Origin: Treponema sp.
GTDB lineage: Bacteria > Spirochaetota > Spirochaetia > Treponematales > Breznakiellaceae
Length of the DNA: 9,158 nucleotides
Direction: 5' to 3'
NCBI GenBank assembly: GCA_031263265.1
Contig: JAISGE010000058.1
Span: 1-9,158, forward strand
The notes beneath the pieces are model-generated. The model had not been told where the DNA came from. It was given only the letters and a program-made list of their open reading frames with translations, and ran no database searches. Position 1 is the first letter of the stretch, and each line of letters begins with the position of its first letter. A program made the translations under genes and the position numbers. Shown here in pieces: positions 1-5,641 of this stretch.

Positions 1-182
1 TGAGGAAAGGGATACGTTTTTCAAAGACAGAACAGATGCACAAGATAGTTATCGCCCTTGCTATAAATATCTGGTTTTTTGGGAGAGTGTGTTTGATACA
101 ATAATTCTAGAGCATTACCCGTTATTCTTAGGTGTGTCATTATCGCTTGTTATTCATAATGTCCCGATGTCCCAAAATTCGT
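1..182. other. Left-edge stretch without a recognisable gene
   Basis: One + strand frame is open from base 2 to a TAA at 233-235 (77 codons, entering from outside the window). Its translation shows no motif I recognise, and the bgl-type promoter at 183-211 lies inside its last codons. It could be the tail of a gene starting off-window, or chance. A short tandem of ATGTCCC (159-165 and 167-173) is the only repeat seen. Nothing else can be supported here. Confidence 0.3.
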
Positions 183-211
183 TTGACACCCCACAAAACT
201 TGTGCTATCCT
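183..211 (+). promoter_or_regulatory. Sigma-70 promoter of the decayed bgl-type operon
   Basis: A perfect -35 TTGACA (183-188) is followed by a 17-bp spacer and an extended -10, TGC-TATCCT, with the hexamer at 206-211. Transcription would start near 217-219, which places the RAT element at the very 5' end of the RNA. A perfect 15-bp palindrome, ATCCTAA-A-TTAGGAT (207-221), spans the -10 and start region and might be an operator, though part of it is also RAT sequence. Confidence 0.75.
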
Positions 212-217
212 AAATTA

Positions 218-248
218 GGATTGTTACTGAACTAAATCAGGCATGACC
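218..248 (+). promoter_or_regulatory. Ribonucleic antiterminator (RAT) of the BglG/LicT type
   Basis: The element reads GGATTGTTACTG (218-229), a short AACTAAAT loop, then CAGGCATGACC (238-248). Both arms match the RAT that BglG, LicT and SacY bind in E. coli and Bacillus. Its 3' end overlaps the 5' arm of the terminator at 247-304 by two bases (CC), so the two RNA structures exclude each other, as in known systems of this family. Binding by an antiterminator CAT dimer would stabilise the RAT and allow read-through into the operon. Confidence 0.88.
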
Positions 249-304
249 TAAATTGACGAAGAAACGCCCAAAAGAGGCTTTCTCCGCCAGTTTAGGTTTT
301 TTTT
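247..304 (+). terminator. RAT-controlled intrinsic terminator (attenuator)
   Basis: A 22-nt arm (247-268) pairs with a 21-nt arm (276-296) around a 7-nt loop, with two A-C mismatches and one bulged C, followed by eight T residues (297-304). The outer stem is CCTAAA/TTTAGG and the inner stem is rich in paired GAAA/TTTC and GCC/GGC. With the promoter and RAT upstream it forms a complete attenuator. If not relieved, it would end transcription after about 87 nt. Confidence 0.9.
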
Positions 305-323
305 GCCCCAAAAGGACCGGGGA

Positions 324-579
324 ATGAGAAATGTCAAAAAATACAACAACATCATCCTCGCGGAAGACTCAGGCCATGAGGTAATCGCTTTAGGCAAGGG
401 GATAGGCTTTCAGGCAATACCAGGGACGGAAGTGGAGATGAATTATACGCTTTGACGGTGAAGCGCCAAAAAAAGTTACCCGGTGCTGCGGACGTATCTG
501 TTCCTATCTACATGATACCCATGGCATAAACCTCTACAAGAACGATGTATCCTTGCTGGCGATACATATACCAAAGTAA
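324..579 (+). pseudogene. BglG/LicT-family transcription antiterminator, broken
   Basis: The gene begins at ATG 324 after the Shine-Dalgarno-like AAAGGA (311-316). Its first 43 codons encode most of a CAT RNA-binding domain: KKYNNIILAEDSG, then EVIALGKGIGFQ, which matches the NNN..V...D..G.E.VVMGKGIGFQ pattern of BglG, LicT and SacY. A TGA at 453-455 ends this frame. The +1 frame then stays open to TAA 577-579 and carries GINLYKNDVSLLAIHI, which fits the conserved PRD motif G-x-x-L-x-x-D/N-E/D-x-x-x-x-A-x-H-I with its regulatory His. About 100 residues between CAT and this motif, and all of PRD2, are missing; intact family members have about 280 residues. The product normally binds the RAT immediately upstream in response to PTS phosphorylation. 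The 43-residue CAT peptide might still be made. The CTTTGAC at the stop is treated under findings. Confidence 0.8.
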
Positions 580-604
580 TGGAGAACTTACATAAAGATG
601 AGCA

Positions 605-1456
605 ATGAAGAGCGTAAAATACGAAGCGTGTAAAATAATTTTCCTTGATATAGACGGTACCCTGACATCCGGTTTTAATCACATTCCCCAATCCGCCCGT
701 AACGCGTGCCGCCGGGCTAGGGAAAACGGACATCTCCTGTATATTGCCACCGGCAGAACAAGGGAACAGATAGCTCCGTCAATTCTGGGGATAGGATTCG
801 ACGGGATTATCAGTTCTGCAGGTGCCCGCATTGAAACCGGAGGCATTGTTATTTTCAGCGCGTTTCTGCCGCCGCCCCTACTTGATCGCCTGCTTGCGTA
901 CCTGGATGGGGGAAACGCGCCGTATATGCTTGAAACTCCCGGAAAAATCGCCGCCAATCCCCGGTATGTTCTCTCGCTTGAAACCAGTGCGTTCAAGTGG
1001 ACGCCGAGGGGCATTGTTTCCTGGTTGTTTATCCGCAGACTGCAAAGCAGTACCAGGCTACTGGAAGCGGGGTTTGATCGGGAACAGGTGTACAAACTGG
1101 TGTTCAGAGAATCGGAGTGCCTGCGTTTTGAGGATGTAGAACGGGAATTCCGCGCCGAATGTGAGCTATTCCGGTTTTCAATTCCCGTTTCCGTCAAGGG
1201 AGGTGGCGAGATAACGTCTTCCGGGGTTAACAAGGGAACGGCTCTGGAACGGGTGGCGCGGTTCCATGGGATACGCCGGGAAAATACGATTGCCTTTGGC
1301 GACAGCGACAACGATCGGCCCCTGCTTGCATGCGCTGGCTTGGGTATCGCCATGGGGAACGGGGACGAAGCGCTGAAACAGGCTGCGGATGACGTAACCG
1401 GCCATGTAAGCCGGGGCGGACTTGCGGCGGCCTTTCGGAAATACGCCCTGGCGTAG
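605..1456 (+). CDS. HAD-superfamily phosphatase, Cof/HAD-IIB type
   Basis: This 283-residue protein has all four HAD motifs. Motif I is DIDGTL at 15-20 (nucleophile Asp15, acid/base Asp17). Motif II is ATGR at 48-51 (Thr49). Motif III is Lys210. Motif IV is GDSDND at 232-237, binding Mg2+. The cap of roughly 120 residues between motifs II and III, and the length, fit the Cof-like IIB group of cytosolic sugar-phosphate or cofactor phosphatases. The substrate cannot be read from sequence. The ATG at 605 directly precedes the core, but its Shine-Dalgarno sequence is weak (AAGATGAG nearby; GGAG about 20 nt up), so translation may once have been coupled to the antiterminator gene ending 25 bp before. 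It lies between two PTS remnants in the RAT-controlled unit, consistent with a former role in sugar-phosphate handling. The reading frame looks intact. Confidence 0.88.
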   Translation: MKSVKYEACKIIFLDIDGTLTSGFNHIPQSARNACRRARENGHLLYIATGRTREQIAPSILGIGFDGIISSAGARIETGGIVIFSAFLPPPLLDRLLAYLDGGNAPYMLETPGKIAANPRYVLSLETSAFKWTPRGIVSWLFIRRLQSSTRLLEAGFDREQVYKLVFRESECLRFEDVEREFRAECELFRFSIPVSVKGGGEITSSGVNKGTALERVARFHGIRRENTIAFGDSDNDRPLLACAGLGIAMGNGDEALKQAADDVTGHVSRGGLAAAFRKYALA

Positions 1457-1490
1457 CCGGGCTGGAAGAATTACGCGAAGGAGAAAAACT

Positions 1491-1580
1491 ATGGCAAAGG
1501 ATTTTGGAAAAATTGCCCAAGGCATTTTAGATGCGATAGACGGCAAGGGTAACATCAGTACAAATGGAGGAAAATTATGA
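1491..1580 (+). pseudogene. PTS EIIB N-terminal stub (beta-glucoside/glucose type)
   Basis: A 29-codon frame starts at ATG 1491 after a good Shine-Dalgarno AAGGAG (1478-1483, 7-nt spacing). Its product, MAKDFGKIAQGILDAIDG and then KGNIS, matches the opening of type-1 PTS EIIB domains such as BglF (pattern: K...LA..I...GGK.NI). The family continues with the THCATRLRF loop holding the phosphorylated Cys; here the match stops just before it, and the sequence passes straight into the Shine-Dalgarno region of the next gene. The stop TGA (1578-1580) overlaps the next start as ATGA. This is best read as the 5' end of a deleted EIIBC(A) permease gene, kept perhaps as a translated leader. Too short to function as EIIB; a new small-peptide role cannot be excluded. 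Confidence 0.65.
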
Positions 1581-2353
1581 AGATGAGAGCAAGAATGCTT
1601 TGCGGTGGGCTATTGGGCTTGCTGCTTATGGTCATGGCCCTTCCTGTTTATGCAGGCGGCGGCAGTGAAAAGCCGGTAACTATCTATGTAACGCGGCACG
1701 GCAGGACGCTTTTTAACACGAAGGACCTGGTCCAGGGCTGGGCGGACAGCCCGCTCACGCCAGAAGGGATCGCCGTTGCCGAGGATCTGGGCCGGGGTTT
1801 ACGGGATGTATCCTTTGATTATGTTGTTTCAAGCGATCTCGTCCGAGCACGGCAAACAGCCCAGCTCGTCATGGAACAAAATCGCGCCAGCAAGAACTAT
1901 CGGCTGGAAGACAGCGCCCTGATCCGCGAAGCCTGTTACGGCCATTTTGAAGGTGACCCGAACAGCGCGATGATCGCCGCCATTACTGCGGAATTGGGCG
2001 TGCCAACTGAAACCATGATGCAGGATACGTATATGTGGCTCAAATCCGCAGATGCGATAAAACGACTGGACACAAGCGGCATGGGAGAAGACGCGGCAAC
2101 GATTAAGGCCCGGATGCAGGCAAAACTCACCGAGGCCGCCAAGGCACAGGCGAAAAAGGGCGGCAACATACTGTTTGTTGCGCACGGCCAGTCGATCAAC
2201 ATCATGCTGTCCGACCTCGACCCTGATTTCACCTATACCGGAACCCCCCTGGCAAACGCGGCGGTCTGCAAAGTCGTATACCAAAACGGAACATTCCATA
2301 TCGAGTCGTTTAATGATACGTCCTATATAGACGCGGGTAAATCTTTGCGTTAA
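1577..2353 (+). CDS. Secreted histidine phosphatase (phosphoglycerate mutase-like)
   Basis: The 258-residue protein starts with a signal peptide: basic residues, a hydrophobic run GLLGLLLMVMALP, and a likely signal peptidase I site after VYA (about residue 26). There is no lipobox Cys. The mature part is a histidine phosphatase: TRHGRT with Arg40 and phospho-accepting His41, SSDLVRARQTA with Arg90, a Glu at 118 before CYGHFEG, and VAHG with His203. These are the catalytic residues of the branch-1 (PhoE/cobC/phosphoglycerate mutase) superfamily. It should act in the periplasm or at the surface, releasing phosphate from an unidentified organic phosphate. GGAGG lies at 1566-1570, and the start overlaps the stop of the EIIB stub (ATGA). 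It is the last gene of the former bgl-type unit and may have come under its promoter by deletion. Confidence 0.85.
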   Translation: MKMRARMLCGGLLGLLLMVMALPVYAGGGSEKPVTIYVTRHGRTLFNTKDLVQGWADSPLTPEGIAVAEDLGRGLRDVSFDYVVSSDLVRARQTAQLVMEQNRASKNYRLEDSALIREACYGHFEGDPNSAMIAAITAELGVPTETMMQDTYMWLKSADAIKRLDTSGMGEDAATIKARMQAKLTEAAKAQAKKGGNILFVAHGQSINIMLSDLDPDFTYTGTPLANAAVCKVVYQNGTFHIESFNDTSYIDAGKSLR

Positions 2354-2370
2354 GTAGGGTATGGATTATA

Positions 2371-2412
2371 AGAGGAGCCACCGGTTAGTATCGGTTAGCT
2401 TAGGGCTCCTCT
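2371..2412 (+). repeat. Long-loop hairpin between phosphatase and nuclease genes
   Basis: AGAGGAGCC (2371-2379) pairs perfectly with GGCTCCTCT (2404-2412) around a 24-nt loop that holds a direct repeat of CGGTTAG. There is no T-tract on either strand, so a classical intrinsic terminator is unlikely, although the position just after the phosphatase stop suits transcript-end or mRNA-stability function. Confidence 0.45.
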
Positions 2413-2464
2413 GTGGTCCTTGTTATTTGCGCTTACGGCAGCTTGTGTTAGTAACTTAGAATAT

Positions 2465-3208
2465 ATGAAACCAATCAAAATTCCCCTTGCCCTGATCTTG
2501 GGTGTGGTTATCAGTATCTTGAGCGGCTTGTGCTTGCTGGGAGCTGCAGAGACCACGGTGTATGTTACCAATTCGGGAAGCAAGTATCACCTTGAGACCT
2601 GTACTTCTCTCAGCCGTTCAAAGATTGCGGTATCCCTGGAAGATGCCCTTGCATCCGGCTACCAAGCCTGTTCTATCTGTAAGCCCCCGGTACCTGATCA
2701 GAGCGGGCTCACCAAAACAAGGGCTCAGCAAACCCTCTACCAGGTTCATAAGCTCAATCTCACCGCGAGTTCCCAGGGGGAAATCTCCCGGATGGTTCCT
2801 GCAGAAGTGATTGCTCATGTGGATGGAGACACCATCCGGGTACGGATCCCCAATCCTCCCCCTGACTTGAAAGCAGTAGAGACCATCCGTATGCTTGGGG
2901 TGGATACCCCAGAAACGGTCCATCCCCATAAGCCGGTAGAACGTTTCGGTAAAGAAGCCAGCGATTTTACCAAGAAACGGCTTTGGGGTGCTCAGGTCTA
3001 TCTCGCCTTTGACTGGGACCTGCGGGATCGGTATGGCCGCTTGCTTGCCTACGTCTATACTGCTGACGGCCGCTGCTTTAACGCGACGTTGATTCAGGAA
3101 GGGTATGGCCATGCGTATATTTCATATACGTTCCAGTTTATAGAGGAATTCAAAGGCTTGGAACAGGCTGCCCGTACCGGTAAACAGGGCTTATGGGGGG
3201 ACCGGTAG
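2465..3208 (+). CDS. Secreted thermonuclease-like nuclease with N-terminal His/Cys module
   Basis: From ATG 2465 the protein has 247 residues. That start is preferred over an in-frame TTG at 2420 because it begins a normal signal peptide (MKPIKIPLALILGVVISILS..., probable cleavage after GAA near residue 28); no clear Shine-Dalgarno precedes either. Residues 32-75 form a small module YVTNSGSKYH...C...C-x-x-C, with His42, Cys46, Cys69 and Cys72 as a likely zinc site. Residues 111-246 are a staphylococcal-nuclease (SNase) domain: VDGDTIRVR with Asp120, IRMLGVDTPE with Arg142, Asp147 and Glu150, DRYGR with Arg192, and GLWG at the end. The Arg/Glu/Arg and Asp ligands of Ca2+-dependent nucleases are all in place, so activity on extracellular DNA or RNA is likely. 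It converges on serA, 13 bp apart, with no obvious terminator between. Confidence 0.85.
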   Translation: MKPIKIPLALILGVVISILSGLCLLGAAETTVYVTNSGSKYHLETCTSLSRSKIAVSLEDALASGYQACSICKPPVPDQSGLTKTRAQQTLYQVHKLNLTASSQGEISRMVPAEVIAHVDGDTIRVRIPNPPPDLKAVETIRMLGVDTPETVHPHKPVERFGKEASDFTKKRLWGAQVYLAFDWDLRDRYGRLLAYVYTADGRCFNATLIQEGYGHAYISYTFQFIEEFKGLEQAARTGKQGLWGDR

Positions 3209-3221
3209 GACTTCCTAAGGA

Positions 3222-4403
3222 TCAGCGTTTCTGTATCCCTTCTATGCTCCGTACCCGGATAATGCCTTCTACTGCAAGGATCTGTTCAAGCGCAGTGAGG
3301 GGTATCTGTTGTTCCGTATCAATGATGTTATAGGCATATTCACCTTGGTGATGGTTAAGCAGATCCATGATGTTGATCCGCTCCCGCGCGAGGACGGTGG
3401 TGATTTGGCCGACCATGTTGGGAATATTCCGGTTTGCCACCAGCAGCCGATGGGGAGCGCGCTGTTCCAAGCGGCATCGGGGAAAATTGACCGAATTCTT
3501 GATGATTCCGGTTTCCAGGAACTCCATAAGCTGCCGTACTGCCATAACCGCACAGTTATCCTCTGCTTCCGGGGTGGATGCTCCCAAGTGGGGAATACAG
3601 ATGGTTCCCGGACAGGCCAGGAGTTCGGCAGAGGGGAAATCCGTTACATAGAGGGCTATTTTGTTTGCCTGGAGGGCTGCAATAATATCCGGTTCATTGA
3701 CCAAGCCTCCCCGGGCAAGGTTAATGAGCTTGGCTCCTGGTTTGATATACCGGAATTTTTCTCCGTTGAAGCATCCCTGGGTAGTATCGGTCAAGGGAAG
3801 GTGCAGGCTCACATAATCGGATTTGGCCAGGAGTTCTTCCAGGGTCTCTGCTCTGTTTACCTGTCGAGAGAGGTTCCAGGCAGCGTCCACGGATAGGTAA
3901 GGATCGTAGCCTATCACCTCCATACCCAGGGCAAGCGCATCATTAGCCACCATCACCCCAATAGCCCCAAGACCCACCACTCCCAGAACTTTGCCCCGGA
4001 TTTCCGGTCCCTCAAACTGGGCTTTTCCCTGTTCTACGAGATCCGGAACTGCATCAGCCTTATCCGCCAAGGATGCGGCCCAAGTGGTTCCCTGGAGGAT
4101 ATTCCGGGAAGCGATGAACAGCGCGGCCAGGGTCAGTTCTTTTACCGCATTGGCATTTCCGCCAGGGGTGGTAAAAACCACCACCCCCCGGTTGCTGCAG
4201 GCCCCAACAGGAATGTTGTTATACCCCGCGCCGGCTCGGGCTATGGCTTTAACCGTATCGGGAATTTTGAGGTTATGCAGATCTGCACTCCGCACCAGGA
4301 TAGCATCAGGACGGGGAAGCTCACCCGCTACTTCGTAGCGATCTCGGGGAAACAGCTCAAGCCCCCGGGGAGAAATCTTATTCATGGTTTGTATACGAAA
4401 CAT
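3222..4403 (-). CDS. serA: D-3-phosphoglycerate dehydrogenase, short ACT-domain type
   Basis: This 393-residue enzyme catalyses the first step of serine synthesis, NAD-dependent oxidation of 3-phosphoglycerate. Residues 4-20 (IQTMNKISPRGLELFPR) match the short bacterial SerA subfamily. The Rossmann motif GLGAIG is at 144-149. The catalytic Arg231 lies in NLARGG, His272 in PHLGAST, and the acid is probably Glu260 in FPSAELL. A C-terminal ACT domain (about 318-388, NIPNMVGQITTVLARERINI) probably provides serine feedback. The intervening ASB domain of long SerA forms is absent. The ATG at 4403 is chosen because AAAGG lies about 10 nt upstream and the protein then begins as in its family; an in-frame ATG at 4424 would add seven atypical residues. 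It overlaps the end of serC by 26 nt, so the two are one transcript and probably translationally coupled. Confidence 0.93.
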   Translation of the reverse strand: MFRIQTMNKISPRGLELFPRDRYEVAGELPRPDAILVRSADLHNLKIPDTVKAIARAGAGYNNIPVGACSNRGVVVFTTPGGNANAVKELTLAALFIASRNILQGTTWAASLADKADAVPDLVEQGKAQFEGPEIRGKVLGVVGLGAIGVMVANDALALGMEVIGYDPYLSVDAAWNLSRQVNRAETLEELLAKSDYVSLHLPLTDTTQGCFNGEKFRYIKPGAKLINLARGGLVNEPDIIAALQANKIALYVTDFPSAELLACPGTICIPHLGASTPEAEDNCAVMAVRQLMEFLETGIIKNSVNFPRCRLEQRAPHRLLVANRNIPNMVGQITTVLARERINIMDLLNHHQGEYAYNIIDTEQQIPLTALEQILAVEGIIRVRSIEGIQKR

Positions 4404-5514
4404 GTTTAAAGTACCTTTCTTCAAAGCGATCCATAAAAGTGATGAGTTCCTGTACGCCTTCTAGGGGCATGGCATTGTACAGGCTTGCCCGCATACCACC
4501 CACTAAGCGGTGCCCCGCGAGATTCACCAGCCCTTGAGCAGCGGCTTCCCGGACAAACCGGGCTTCCAGATCTGCCCGTTCTGCCCGTTCCACGCCGGTA
4601 ATCACAAAGGGAATGTTCATAAGACTGCGGAAGACCGGATCAACCGGGGACCGGAACAACCGGGACTGGTCAAGATACCGGTAGAACATGCCTGCCTTTT
4701 GCCGGTTGTGTTCGGCTATAGCCGGAATGCCCCCCAGACCTTTGAGCCATTCCAGAACCAAGCCGATTATGTAGATCCCATAACAAGGCGGGGTATTGTA
4801 CAGGGAAGCTTCTTGGGCATGTATATCGTAACGGAGCATGACCGGGATCCATGAAGGGGCCTTGCCTATAAGGTCTTCCCGGATGATCACCACCGTGGTT
4901 CCTGCAGGTCCCAGGTTCTTCTGTGCCCCTGCATAGAGCAGCCCAAACCGGGACACATCCAGGGGTTCTGAGAGGATACTGCTGGAAATATCCGCCACCA
5001 AGGGAACCGCAGCGGTTTGGGGCAGTTCTGTCCACCGGGTACCAACGATGGTATTGTTCAAGGTGATGTGATAATAGGCATCATCGGAGTTGGGAGCCGG
5101 TGGGCTAGGGATATAGGTATAGGCCCTGTCCTTGGAGGAAGCGCCCAGGACCACCTCCACGTATTTGGCTCCTTCTGCCGCGGCCTTTTGTGCCCAGATA
5201 CCGGTTTCTATATAGGTTGCCCTTTTTTTCTGGCTCCCTGGTTCTGTCCCCGCAAGGTTCATGGGGATCATGGAAAACTGAAGAGAAGCCCCACCCTGGA
5301 GAAACAGTACCCGGTAGTTTGCCGGTATCCCCATAAGAGAACGGAGTAATGCTTCAGTTTTTTCGATGATAGGCTTAAAATCGCCGGACCTATGGCTCAT
5401 CTCCATAACCGATTGACCTGAGCCGTGGGTATCGGTCATTTCCGCAGCTGCCTGTTCCAGCACCGGAAGGGGCAACTGGGAAGGCCCCGGGGAAAAATTG
5501 TACACCCGTTTCAT
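4378..5514 (-). CDS. serC: Phosphoserine aminotransferase
   Basis: This 378-residue PLP enzyme converts 3-phosphohydroxypyruvate and glutamate to phosphoserine, the step after SerA. The N-terminus MKRVYNFSPGPSQLP, LQGGAS at about 73-78, and YAGAQKNLGPAG with the PLP-binding Lys199 (Lys198 in E. coli) are typical of SerC, and length is normal. ATG 5514 is chosen although the frame is open further up, because the family begins with this motif and a purine-rich AGAAAG lies just before it. serA follows with a 26-nt overlap, giving a two-gene serine operon; no phosphoserine phosphatase (serB) is adjacent, although unrelated HAD and histidine phosphatases occur elsewhere in the window. A promoter candidate lies at 5599-5627. 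Confidence 0.95.
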   Translation of the reverse strand: MKRVYNFSPGPSQLPLPVLEQAAAEMTDTHGSGQSVMEMSHRSGDFKPIIEKTEALLRSLMGIPANYRVLFLQGGASLQFSMIPMNLAGTEPGSQKKRATYIETGIWAQKAAAEGAKYVEVVLGASSKDRAYTYIPSPPAPNSDDAYYHITLNNTIVGTRWTELPQTAAVPLVADISSSILSEPLDVSRFGLLYAGAQKNLGPAGTTVVIIREDLIGKAPSWIPVMLRYDIHAQEASLYNTPPCYGIYIIGLVLEWLKGLGGIPAIAEHNRQKAGMFYRYLDQSRLFRSPVDPVFRSLMNIPFVITGVERAERADLEARFVREAAAQGLVNLAGHRLVGGMRASLYNAMPLEGVQELITFMDRFEERYFKHVSYTNHE

Positions 5515-5598
5515 ATTCTTTCTATAGTTCCTTTGTTTCCTTTTTTGATTTTTCCTGTGAAGTATTGCACACAAGAGGTAGTTTCAAAACTGCTCATT

Positions 5599-5627
5599 AT
5601 TTTAGAACAAAACATACCTGCCGTCTA
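5599..5627 (-). promoter_or_regulatory. Candidate sigma-70 promoter of serC-serA
   Basis: On the minus strand, TAGACG (5627-5622, 4 of 6 to consensus), a 17-bp spacer and TAAAAT (5604-5599, 5 of 6) would start transcription near 5592 and give a leader of about 78 nt. An alternative closer to serC is TTGAAA followed 17 bp later by the weaker TACTTC. Confidence 0.4.
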
Positions 5628-5638
5628 TATCGAGCAGG
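5617..5638 (-). terminator. Weak hairpin after the RtcR-like gene
   Basis: CCTGC and GCAGG pair over a 12-nt loop just past the stop of the AAA+ gene; the minus strand then reads TATGTTTTGTT, U-rich but interrupted. It may be a weak terminator separating this gene from serC-serA. It overlaps the candidate serC promoter. Confidence 0.3.
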
Positions 5639-5641
5639 AGT

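Noticed and set aside
209..304. Reading the promoter-hairpin unit as a free-standing small RNA gene
   Set aside because: The RAT sequence and the CAT-domain gene right after it explain the same elements as an operon attenuator; a short terminated leader RNA would be a by-product.
679..1353. 224-codon minus strand ORF
   Set aside because: It lies wholly antisense to the HAD gene, whose catalytic motifs are all in order; the translation shows no domain.
2420..2464. TTG start giving a longer nuclease with an N-terminal LTAAC
   Set aside because: It would place the real signal peptide internally; the LTAAC is not preceded by a basic and hydrophobic signal region.
3205..3225. TAGGA-CT-TCCTA between nuclease and serA as a bidirectional terminator
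   Set aside because: The two-base loop is too small for a hairpin, the stem is short and there is no T-tract on either side.
3309..3896. 195-codon + strand ORF
   Set aside because: Antisense to serA; no start signal or recognisable motif.
4404..4424. N-terminal extension of SerA to an ATG at 4424
   Set aside because: The added residues are not family-like, and the ATG at 4403 has a better ribosome site and begins with the family motif.
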